Positions 57,204-64,000 of a DNA stretch of 64,000 bases are shown piece by piece (position 1 is the stretch's first letter; the number at the start of each line of letters is the position of its first letter). The DNA is taken from assembly GCA_035633215.1 (NCBI GenBank), contig DASQFI010000037.1:62001-126000 (forward strand), given 5' to 3'. Below the pieces are notes generated by a model. The model saw nothing but the letters and a program-made list of their open reading frames with translations, made no database searches and was not told the origin of the DNA. This DNA is from DASQFI01 sp035633215. Its GTDB lineage: Bacteria; Acidobacteriota; Vicinamibacteria; Vicinamibacterales; SCN-69-37. Both the position numbers and the translations under genes were made by a program.

Positions 57204-59354
57204 TTAGCGCCCGACGGCCTGCGACGTGACGTTCTGCAGGAGATCGGTCGCCCGAATCACCATCCGCGCCGCGTCCGATTCATTCGCCAACGCAATCTCA
57301 TAGCGTTCTTCGGGTGAATCGGCGAGTCCGTCGGCGGGAAACACGAGCTGCCAGGATCCGCCGCCGAGCGAGTACTCCACTTTCAGAATCGGATTCTGCG
57401 CATCGCGCACGCGCACGATCAGCCGCGTGCCGGCGGCCGTGCGCGCGATCTCCGTCGTGATCGCCGGCGGCGTGTTGTCCACGCTGATCGGATCGCTTTC
57501 GCGATCGCCGTCGAGCCGCCGGTCGGCGCCGTTCGACGGCGCGTCCGACGCACTCAGGCGGATCACGTACCGGCCGTCGGCGACCGTCGTCGTGTCCCAG
57601 ACGAAGATCGAGTCCGTCAACCCGCTGCGCAGGTTCTGCCAGACCTGATCGCCTTCGCGCCGGTATTGCAGCGAGTACACGAGCCGATCGCCGTCGGCAT
57701 CTTCCGCCTTCCACGCGATCGTCTGAAGTCCTTTCTGGAACATGCGACGGCCGGGCGGAGGCGGCGGCGGGCCGGAGTCGCCTGGGGGGCGCCGCAGTTC
57801 GGCCGTGAGATCGTCCAGTCCCGCGATCGCGCCGTCGTCGCTCGAAAACGGTCGTTGAAACACGACGCCCGGCGGGTGAACCATCAGGGCCGACACCGCC
57901 GGCCGGCTGTTGCGCGGCAGATAGGCGACCGTGACCGATGTCAGCCGCGCCGGCGGCGAGGCCGCGCGCGTGAGCACAGCTTTCCATTGCAGGAACCGCG
58001 CGGTCGGGCTCTTGATTGGTTCGCCTTCGCGGCGCGAGTACGGCCCGGCCCAGTCGCTCCACGAGTCGTCCGGCTTCTCCGTGTTTCCTGAGCGCGAATA
58101 CAGCGCCACCGAACCCGCGCCTTCCCAGCGAATCAGCCCCCAGCTCGCGACGCTCTTGGTGTCGCGCACGCTGGACACGTAGGTCGCGGGCGATTGATCC
58201 TCGGCGCCGACCGCAATCACGCGGCCCGGATTGGCGGTGGAAAAGGCCGCCGGACGGCCGCCGGCGCGAACGGGTCCGGCAAATCTCGTGATCTGCTTCG
58301 CATCCACGCCGGTAAGGAGCAGCACGTCGCGCGTACGCAGCACCTTGTACAGTCGCCCCTCGGGTCCCGTCGCCACGAGCACGCCGCCGTCGTCGGTCGG
58401 GGCGAGGTCGTAGACGATGTCGCCCGTCTCCCATAACGGCTCCCAACTGCCGCTCGTATCGATCCGATAGACCACTGACCGCCGGTTGGGCGGAGTCGGG
58501 GCGGTCGTCGTGCCCGTTGACGGCGGGGGAGGCAGGCTGATCGCGACCGTGGTCGTTTCTCCGCCGGCCGCGGCCGATTCGTCGCCTCTCGCGACCGCCG
58601 CGGCGAAAATGGTGCCGTCCGGGGACACGGCAGCCGCGCGCAGCTCGGTAACGCCGGAATCGAGCAGCACGAACGGCCGATCGTCCGATTCAATTCGATA
58701 GAGCCGGCCTGGCGATTCGGTCCCGGCCAGCACGCGGCCCTTGCCGTCGCTCGTGAGCGAGACGACGTGCGCGGCCGGCGGTTTGTAGATGGCCTTGTTC
58801 GCTCCGCCGGGCTCGACGCGATAGATCACCGCCGGATTCCCGGCTCCGACCCACAGACGACCGGCGGCATCCACGGCAAGCGCCCAGATGTATTTCTCTT
58901 CCGGATCAAAGAACGGTTTGGCGGGACCGGTGCCCTCGATGACGTAGACCCGTCCGTCGGGCGACGTCGCGGCGTACGTGCGCGTGCCTGCGACGGCGAC
59001 CGCGAAGACGTTCGACTCCTCGGCGTCAAAAACGGTCTCTTCCTTCTGACCGGGCCGCAGGCGAATGACCCGCCCATCGCCGCCCGTGCCCGCCCAGAGC
59101 GTGCCGTCCGCCGCCTGCGCGAGACTCCAGATTTGCGACGGCGCCGTCGCAAGACGGTTTTCGATTTGAGGACCGGCGGTAAGCACCCCTTCGAGGCTCA
59201 CGTACACGCCATCCGAGGTGCCGCGCAGGAATTCGGCCGACGTCGCGATTGTCCAGAAGGTCGGACCGGCCGCGCGAAGCAGGCCGCAGAGGCCCACGAG
59301 GACCGTGACGAACACGAGAGCCGTTCTCACTTTCCTGTGGCGAGCGCGCACCAT
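57204..59354 (-). CDS. Exported beta-propeller protein with C-terminal Ig/Fn3-like region
   Basis: A 716-residue protein with an N-terminal signal segment (ALVFVTVLVGLCGLLRAAG). Residues about 60-400 are propeller blades of the two-component-regulator-propeller look: SQIWSLAQAADGTLWAGTGG, YIWALAVDAAGRLWVGAGNP and IVYDLAPTDDGGVLVATGPE. The C-terminal third has beta-sandwich strands (WKAEDADGDRLVYSLQYRRE and VDNTPPAITTEIARTAAGTR). No histidine kinase is attached, so it is probably a sensor or surface protein. It lies 9 bases downstream of the S55 protease gene, in one operon. Confidence 0.78.
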   Translation of the reverse strand: MVRARHRKVRTALVFVTVLVGLCGLLRAAGPTFWTIATSAEFLRGTSDGVYVSLEGVLTAGPQIENRLATAPSQIWSLAQAADGTLWAGTGGDGRVIRLRPGQKEETVFDAEESNVFAVAVAGTRTYAATSPDGRVYVIEGTGPAKPFFDPEEKYIWALAVDAAGRLWVGAGNPAVIYRVEPGGANKAIYKPPAAHVVSLTSDGKGRVLAGTESPGRLYRIESDDRPFVLLDSGVTELRAAAVSPDGTIFAAAVARGDESAAAGGETTTVAISLPPPPSTGTTTAPTPPNRRSVVYRIDTSGSWEPLWETGDIVYDLAPTDDGGVLVATGPEGRLYKVLRTRDVLLLTGVDAKQITRFAGPVRAGGRPAAFSTANPGRVIAVGAEDQSPATYVSSVRDTKSVASWGLIRWEGAGSVALYSRSGNTEKPDDSWSDWAGPYSRREGEPIKSPTARFLQWKAVLTRAASPPARLTSVTVAYLPRNSRPAVSALMVHPPGVVFQRPFSSDDGAIAGLDDLTAELRRPPGDSGPPPPPPGRRMFQKGLQTIAWKAEDADGDRLVYSLQYRREGDQVWQNLRSGLTDSIFVWDTTTVADGRYVIRLSASDAPSNGADRRLDGDRESDPISVDNTPPAITTEIARTAAGTRLIVRVRDAQNPILKVEYSLGGGSWQLVFPADGLADSPEERYEIALANESDAARMVIRATDLLQNVTSQAVGR

Positions 59355-59362
59355 GCGTTGCG

Positions 59363-61189
59363 CTACTGCTGTCCGGACGTGAGCGTGAGCGTCAGCTCAC
59401 GCGAGCCACGCACCGACCGATCCAGCCGGCGGTCCCAGGCGCCGACGACAGTCCGCGACACGGAGGCGGACGTCACGGTTTTGTCCTCGTCGAGGACCGA
59501 TCGTACGGACGGAGGAAGAGCCGGAAGCGTCTCGCCGCCGACCACGGTGCCGGCGCTGGAGGTGATCAGTCGAACGTAGAGCCGATTGTTGCGTCTGGTC
59601 GCGTTCAGTTGGGCCAGGAGGGCCGGCCAGGTCGTGGGTTTGCCCGGCCGGAGCTCACGTTGCTCGAGCGCGGCCAGCGTCGACGCGTCGCCCACGAGCA
59701 GGGTGATCGGTCCGGTCGCGTGCGTCGGCATGGTCACCGGGAGCGAAACGGTTTCAGTTCCGCCGCGGAAGTCGCGCAGCAGCACCTGAAGTGTGTAGGT
59801 CGCGCCCAGCTTGGGTTTGGTCGTATCGAGCCAGACGCGCTCGATCGTCTTGCTCTCCTGCTGCTCGGAGACCCGCAGGTTGATGTCCATCTTCTCGGGC
59901 AACACGTTCCGGAACTCGTTCGTGAACGCCGCGCCGACCGGTGCGACGATCGCCGCCGAGGCGGCCGCCGACGCCGTGTCGCCCGTGAACGTATCGTCAA
60001 TCTGCACGGAACCGTTGGTCCCGAATGACACGGTGCCGCTCGCCGCGACCGACATCGCGCCGGCCTGGCGTTCGTAGGACACGATGGAATTGAAAATCGA
60101 AACGTAGCTGAAGAGCGGCGTCAGGATCTGATCGTGGAGCACGAAGTACTGGAACTTCCGCTCCGGCGAGCGATCGGACGTGAGGGTCACGTTCACCTCG
60201 AGCTCGCGCGGGCCCGCGCCGAGCACGCCGCCGACCGCGACGCTCCGATCCTGGCTCATGGTGCCGATCACCGGACCGAGCCCGGCGATCTTCATCGACG
60301 AATCGAGGCTCGGCAGGACGGTGTAGATGTGCGCGCGCGTCATCGGGTACGCCGTCGGGCCGAGGTTGAGAAATGGATGGCCGAAAGCGTACACGCGCGC
60401 GCCGTCCACGTGTGTGACGGTGCCGGTCGCCCCCATCTCCAGATCGCCGTGAATCAAGCTCATGCCGACCGGATCGCCAGGACGCAGCCCCGTCGGGGCC
60501 TCACCGCGATCGGACCGTGGACCTTGTCCGTCACCCGCGCTCACCGACAACGCCTGACGCAACTGGCGATCGACGGCCGGATCGAAACCGCTCACGACCA
60601 TGGCCGCGCCAATCGGCCGGAGGCGCGGCGCCAGATCGGCCAGCGAGGCCGGACCGTCGATCCGAAGGCCGGGAAGACGCGGACCAAGCGGCGCGAGCGC
60701 GCGCTGCGTCAGCCGCGCCAGCCGCGCGAACACCTCGGCGGGCTCGGCGGGCCACGTCCCCGCCAGATCGCCGGTCGTGCGCGCCCCCGAGCCGTCGACC
60801 GCCGCGGTCATCTCGGCGATCGGCGTGATGCCGGCGAGCGGCTCGCGCGGAAACGATCCGATGGCGTACGACACGGCCCCGACGAGCCGGCCGTCGATGT
60901 AGACGGGACTGCCGCTCATCCCCTGGATGACGCCGGTCGTCGCAAGCGGCCCGCCTTCGAGCTTGGCGAGGATCAGATCGCGGCGCGGTCCGAGAACGTT
61001 CCGCAGCACGCCAATCACGTTCGCGCGGAATTCGTCGATGGTCTCGCCGGCAAACACGGTTCGGCCGATGCCCACCATGCCGGGACGGATGTCGTCGATC
61101 GGGAAGAAGGGCTGGCGTTGAGACGGGGCGGCGATGACGCCGACCGCCGTGAGCAACGCCAAACCCGCGCAGAGAGGCGCGCGGCGCAT
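59363..61189 (-). CDS. SpoIVB-type serine protease (peptidase family S55)
   Basis: A 608-residue exported protein. After a short signal peptide (LCAGLALLTAVGVIAAPS), FFPIDDIRPGMVGIGRTVFA leads into the S55 catalytic region. The serine is in GVIQGMSGSPVYIDGRLVGA, near residue 93. LIHGDLEMGATGTVTHVDGA and VYAFGHPFLNLGPTAYPMT match SpoIVB-family proteins, where the histidine lies in such a segment. The remaining 250 residues are beta-rich and unlike SpoIVB. In sporulating Firmicutes SpoIVB triggers an intramembrane protease; here, in a Gram-negative, the role must differ. ATG 61189 is preferred to TTG 61195. Confidence 0.82.
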   Translation of the reverse strand: MRRAPLCAGLALLTAVGVIAAPSQRQPFFPIDDIRPGMVGIGRTVFAGETIDEFRANVIGVLRNVLGPRRDLILAKLEGGPLATTGVIQGMSGSPVYIDGRLVGAVSYAIGSFPREPLAGITPIAEMTAAVDGSGARTTGDLAGTWPAEPAEVFARLARLTQRALAPLGPRLPGLRIDGPASLADLAPRLRPIGAAMVVSGFDPAVDRQLRQALSVSAGDGQGPRSDRGEAPTGLRPGDPVGMSLIHGDLEMGATGTVTHVDGARVYAFGHPFLNLGPTAYPMTRAHIYTVLPSLDSSMKIAGLGPVIGTMSQDRSVAVGGVLGAGPRELEVNVTLTSDRSPERKFQYFVLHDQILTPLFSYVSIFNSIVSYERQAGAMSVAASGTVSFGTNGSVQIDDTFTGDTASAAASAAIVAPVGAAFTNEFRNVLPEKMDINLRVSEQQESKTIERVWLDTTKPKLGATYTLQVLLRDFRGGTETVSLPVTMPTHATGPITLLVGDASTLAALEQRELRPGKPTTWPALLAQLNATRRNNRLYVRLITSSAGTVVGGETLPALPPSVRSVLDEDKTVTSASVSRTVVGAWDRRLDRSVRGSRELTLTLTSGQQ

Positions 61190-61205
61190 GTCCAATCATA
61201 AGGGT

Positions 61206-61234
61206 TTGACCCGTTTCGGGGCCTCTGTTACGCT
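61206..61234 (+). promoter_or_regulatory. Promoter of the trp leader-aroDE-trpE operon
   Basis: TTGACC (61206-61211) and TACGCT (61229-61234) are 17 bases apart. Transcription would begin near 61241. That leaves about 14 bases before the leader peptide GTG and 165 bases to the terminator, dimensions typical of amino-acid attenuators. Confidence 0.65.
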
Positions 61235-61254
61235 CCTGGGTCTTGGAACGCGTC

Positions 61255-61350
61255 GTGACCTCGAATCCTCGATTCCGCGCGCAGGAACCGGCCGCCTGGT
61301 CGTATTGGTGGTGGTCTGGCTCGACTGCTGAGGGGGTCCGCGCGCTGTAA
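61255..61350 (+). CDS. trpL: Trp-rich leader peptide (trp attenuator)
   Basis: A 31-codon frame from GTG 61255 to TAA 61348-61350. Residues 15-20 read WSYWWW, so four of six codons are TGG (61297-61299 and 61306-61314). Four Trp codons in such a cluster are very unlikely by chance, and the gene complex downstream contains trpE. GGAACG at 61245-61250 is a possible weak ribosome-binding site; a TTG at 61243 in the same frame is an alternative start. The peptide itself is not expected to have a function; its translation senses charged tRNA-Trp. Confidence 0.85.
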   Translation: MTSNPRFRAQEPAAWSYWWWSGSTAEGVRAL

Positions 61351-61412
61351 TCACGACCGACGCGTGAGTTTTCAAGGCCTCTTCAGCGATGCTGAAGAGG
61401 CCTTTTGTCTTT
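61327..61412 (+). promoter_or_regulatory. Attenuator: antiterminator and intrinsic terminator
   Basis: Terminator: AAGGCCTCTTCAGC (61374-61387) pairs exactly with GCTGAAGAGGCCTT (61391-61404) around GAT, followed by TTTTGTCTTT. Antiterminator: GCTGAGGGGG (61327-61336) can pair over ten bases, two of them G-U, with CCTCTTCAGC (61378-61387), which is the left arm of the terminator. A ribosome waiting at the Trp codons would leave 61327 onward free. One that reaches the stop at 61350 would cover it. This is the geometry of classical trp attenuation. Confidence 0.85.
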
Positions 61413-61418
61413 GCTGCC

Positions 61419-62855
61419 ATGACCGCGACGCTCGTCGTCGAGACCGTCACCGGCCCCCGGATGGCCGACCTGCGCCGCGCCCGCGATTGCGCCGCCGGCG
61501 ACCTCGTGGAGCTCCGTCTCGATGGCGTGACCGACCTCGACGTGGCCGGCGCCCTCGACGGCCGCAAGCGGCCGGTCATCGTGACCTGCCGGCCGGCGTG
61601 GGAAGGCGGGGCCTTCTCTGGCAGCGAAGCCGAGCGGATGCGGGTGCTCGGCGACGCGATTCGTCTCGGCGCCGAGTACGTGGATCTCGAATGGAAGGCC
61701 GATCGTCGGCATCTGCCCCACGGCGAGCGCACGCAAATCGTGCTTTCGCATCACGACTTCGACGGCATCCCGGGCGACCTGGCCGATCGCGTCCGGGCGA
61801 TGCGCGCCGAACAACCGCGGGTGGTCAAGGTCGCGGCCGCCGCCGCGCGATTGTCGGATTGCCTGACCTTGCGCGAGGTGATGACGGGATCGTCGTCTCA
61901 CGTCGCGATTGCGATGGGCGCGGCCGGCCAGATCACGCGCTTTTGTCCGTGGCTGTTCGGCTCGTGCTGGACGTATGGCGGCGCCGCCGCGTCCGGCCAG
62001 ATTGCCGCCTGCGAGCTCATCGATCGCTATCGTGTTCGCCAGACGACGGCGGCGACGAAGATCTACGCGCTGGCGGGCGCGCCGCTCGGCCACTCGGCGT
62101 CGCCGGCGATGCACAACTCGGCGATCGCCGCGCTCGGCCTGGATGCCGTTTACGTGCCGCTCGAGTCGGCGGACGCAGCCGAATTTCGCCGCGTGGCCGA
62201 CGCCATCGGCGTCGCCGGCGCGAGCGTGACTGCGCCCTTGAAACAGACGCTCCTTGGCGACGACGTGACGTCGGATGAAATGGTGGGATGGATCGGCGCG
62301 CTGAACACGCTGAAGCGCGGCGATCGCGGCTGGCAGGGCCGCAACTTCGACGTCGCCGGCTTTCTCACGCCGCTCGATCGACGCTCGTCCAAGCTGCGTG
62401 GCGCGCGCGCGGTCGTGCTCGGCGCCGGTGGTGCCGCGCGTGCGGCGGTGTGGGCGCTCAAGACGCACGGCGCGCGCGTGGAGGTGGCCGCGCGGCGGCC
62501 GGACGAGGCGACCCGGCTCGCGCAGGAGTTTCGCGTCGGCGTGGCACCCTGGCCCCCGGCGCCTGGCTGGGATGTCCTGATCAACGCGACCCCGGTCGGC
62601 ACGTGGCCGAACCTGGACCAGTCACCCCTGGATCGCGCCAGCCTCCAGGGCGGTTTGGTCTACGACCTCGTCTACAACCCGCTCGAGACGGAGCTCATGA
62701 AGCAGGCGCGCGCGGCGGGAATCGAGACGATCGGCGGCCTGGAAATGCTGGTGGCCCAGGCCTGCCGGCAGCTCGACTGGTGGACGGGACACGACGCGCC
62801 GACCGCGGCCGTCGAGCGCGGCGCGCTCGAGTTTCTGGGAGGACAGCGAAGGTGA
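61419..62855 (+). CDS. aroDE: Fused 3-dehydroquinate dehydratase (type I) / shikimate 5-dehydrogenase
   Basis: A 478-residue bifunctional enzyme for two consecutive shikimate-pathway steps. Residues 1-215 are the AroD type I domain: VELRLDGVTDLD, the catalytic histidine in LSHHDFDGIP and the Schiff-base lysine in VVKVAAAAARL. Residues about 220-478 are AroE: GAPLGHSASPAMHNSAIAAL, the lysine in VTAPLKQTLLG, the NADP site GAGGAARAAVWAL, INATPVGTWPN and GLEMLVAQACRQLDWWTG. The same fusion order is known from plants and some bacteria. ATG 61419 is chosen because ATG 61389 lies in the loop of the terminator. trpE starts 8 bases after the stop. Confidence 0.94.
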   Translation: MTATLVVETVTGPRMADLRRARDCAAGDLVELRLDGVTDLDVAGALDGRKRPVIVTCRPAWEGGAFSGSEAERMRVLGDAIRLGAEYVDLEWKADRRHLPHGERTQIVLSHHDFDGIPGDLADRVRAMRAEQPRVVKVAAAAARLSDCLTLREVMTGSSSHVAIAMGAAGQITRFCPWLFGSCWTYGGAAASGQIAACELIDRYRVRQTTAATKIYALAGAPLGHSASPAMHNSAIAALGLDAVYVPLESADAAEFRRVADAIGVAGASVTAPLKQTLLGDDVTSDEMVGWIGALNTLKRGDRGWQGRNFDVAGFLTPLDRRSSKLRGARAVVLGAGGAARAAVWALKTHGARVEVAARRPDEATRLAQEFRVGVAPWPPAPGWDVLINATPVGTWPNLDQSPLDRASLQGGLVYDLVYNPLETELMKQARAAGIETIGGLEMLVAQACRQLDWWTGHDAPTAAVERGALEFLGGQRR

Positions 62856-62862
62856 CCCGACC

Positions 62863-64000
62863 GTGAAGCAGACCTCATTCGAAGAATTCGTCGAGCTTGC
62901 CCAGCGCGGCACCTTCGTGCCGGTCTGCCGCGAGATCATGGCCGACCTGCTGACGCCGGTCTCGGCCTTCCTCAAAATCGCCGAGCATTCGGACTACGCG
63001 TTCCTCCTCGAGAGCGTGGAGGGCGGCGAGCACGTCGGCCGGTACTCCTTCCTTGGCAAAGACCCCTTCCTCGTGCTGCGCGGCCGCGGCAGCGAGACGA
63101 CGATCGAGCAGGCGGGCGTCCGGGCGCAGCGGCACGAGCCGTTCATGGACGTCCTGCGCGGCCTGATGACGGAGTTCTCATCGCCCTTTGTGCCGGACCT
63201 GCCGCGCTTCACGGGCGGCGCCGTCGGCTATCTCGATTACGACACGGCCGAGTGGTTCGAGCCGGCGGTCCGGCTCGACAAGCCGCCCGCCGATCGCGAC
63301 CAGGCCGGGTTCATGGTGTTCGACACGGTGCTCGCATTCGATCACGTCAAACATCGCATCCTGGCGATCGCCAATGCGCGCCTGCGCCCCACAGAGGATT
63401 TGCGCGCGCTCTACGATTTTGCCGGCGCCAAGATCGATTTCCTCGAACGCGAGCTGGAGCGGAACCTTTCGCGCGGCGAGCGCCGGCCCGCGCGCAGCCT
63501 CGAGGTCACTGCCAATCTGACGAAGGACCAGTTCGAAGCGTCGGTGCGGCGCATCCAGGACGACATCGGCGCCGGCGAGATCTATCAGGCGGTGCTGTCC
63601 CAGCGATTCCAGGCGACGGCAGGCGCGCCGCCGTTCGATGTCTACCGCGCGCTCCGGCACATCAATCCGTCGCCGTACATGTTCTTCATTCGGATGGGGC
63701 AGGACGCGATCATCGGCGCGTCGCCCGAGATGCTCGTGCGCGTCGAGGGGCGGCACGTCGAGACGCACCCGATTGCCGGCACGCGCAGGCGCGGCACGAC
63801 GCCCGACGAAGATCAGCGGCTGGCCGAAGAGCTCAGGCGCAACGAGAAGGAGCGCGCCGAGCACGTGATGCTCGTCGATCTCGGGCGCAACGACATCGGG
63901 CGGGTGGCCGAGATTGGCAGCGTCCGGGTGCCGCAGTTCATGGCGCTCGAACGCTACTCCCACGTCATGCACCTGGTCTCGCGCGTCGAGGGCCGCCTCT
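62863..64000 (+). CDS. trpE: Anthranilate synthase component I (runs off the right edge)
   Basis: The visible 379 codons cover most of TrpE, which converts chorismate to anthranilate, the first committed step of tryptophan synthesis. The feedback-binding region is in YAFLLESVEGGEHVGRYSFL. FTGGAVGYLDYDTAEWFE, QDDIGAGEIYQAVLSQRFQ, YMFFIRMGQDAIIGASPEML, THPIAGTRRRGTTPDEDQRL and VDLGRNDIGRVAEIGSV follow. GTG 62863 is the start; GGGAGGACAGCGAAGG lies upstream. Partial at the 3' end; trpG or other trp genes may follow outside the window. Controlled by the leader at 61255. Confidence 0.96.
   Translation, partial: MKQTSFEEFVELAQRGTFVPVCREIMADLLTPVSAFLKIAEHSDYAFLLESVEGGEHVGRYSFLGKDPFLVLRGRGSETTIEQAGVRAQRHEPFMDVLRGLMTEFSSPFVPDLPRFTGGAVGYLDYDTAEWFEPAVRLDKPPADRDQAGFMVFDTVLAFDHVKHRILAIANARLRPTEDLRALYDFAGAKIDFLERELERNLSRGERRPARSLEVTANLTKDQFEASVRRIQDDIGAGEIYQAVLSQRFQATAGAPPFDVYRALRHINPSPYMFFIRMGQDAIIGASPEMLVRVEGRHVETHPIAGTRRRGTTPDEDQRLAEELRRNEKERAEHVMLVDLGRNDIGRVAEIGSVRVPQFMALERYSHVMHLVSRVEGRL

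Noticed and set aside
61389..61418. ATG 61389 as the aroDE start
   Set aside because: It lies in the loop of the terminator hairpin and would add residues MLKRPFVFAA that are not part of the AroD fold.

Overview
The window is a GC-rich chromosomal segment that reads as a member of the Acidobacteriota, probably a Vicinamibacteria-like lineage. This is an inference from two paralogous VWA-domain proteins of the type common in acidobacteria, a secreted lipocalin-like small protein, many TPR and PEGA proteins, BamD (a Gram-negative outer membrane), and a predominance of GC-ending codons. Both tRNA genes encode their own CCA.

Layout. 1-2454: end of hflX, a TPR/SLH lipoprotein and a CDP-alcohol phosphatidyltransferase. 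2455-10488 (minus): a tightly overlapping exopolysaccharide operon of five glycosyltransferases, a polyprenyl-phosphate sugar transferase and a UDP-glucuronate decarboxylase. 10637-21507 (plus): a divergent run of ugd, galE, a dolichol-phosphate-mannose-type glycosyltransferase and an MsbA-like ABC exporter, followed by the housekeeping run yicC-gmk-rpoZ-coaBC-udg-priA. Ugd plus the decarboxylase would make UDP-glucuronate and UDP-xylose. 21569-24890: site-2 protease and HU (minus), der and a MerR regulator (plus).

24914-31260 is the accessory region. It begins with tRNA-Pro(GGG). A near-copy of the 3' end of that tRNA recurs about 4.9 kb downstream, so the interval looks like an old integration. 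It holds small membrane proteins, a zinc-ribbon protein, an ABM-like protein, a gutted HNH-like gene, a frameshifted ankyrin gene and two attC-like hairpins typical of integron cassettes. No integrase is visible.

31424-38833 is a lineage-specific block: two VWA paralogues flank a TonB-C protein and a membrane-anchored pseudokinase with PEGA-like repeats. 39276-40038 holds a frameshifted glyoxalase, REP-like palindromes and tRNA-Gly(CCC). 40059-43204: phosphomannomutase, sugar-1-phosphate nucleotidyltransferase and a second PgsA. 43194-50851 (minus): a nine-gene run aroC-def-fmt-rsmB-PASTA-rpe-thioesterase-epimerase-bamD. 50953-54143: a sigma-54 activator, possibly split by a frameshift, and a frameshifted DppB-like permease. 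54279-61189: TPR protein, an ECF sigma/anti-sigma pair with a near-consensus RpoE-type promoter in front, a beta-propeller protein and an S55 (SpoIVB-type) protease.

61206-64000 carries the most striking signal. A promoter is followed by a 31-codon leader peptide with four Trp codons, a predicted antiterminator and a 14-bp intrinsic terminator. Then come a fused aroD-aroE gene and trpE. This is a complete ribosome-mediated trp attenuator placed in front of a shikimate-to-anthranilate operon.

At least four apparent frameshifts occur (27.8, 39.4, 51.8 and 53.4 kb). They may be real decay or assembly errors.
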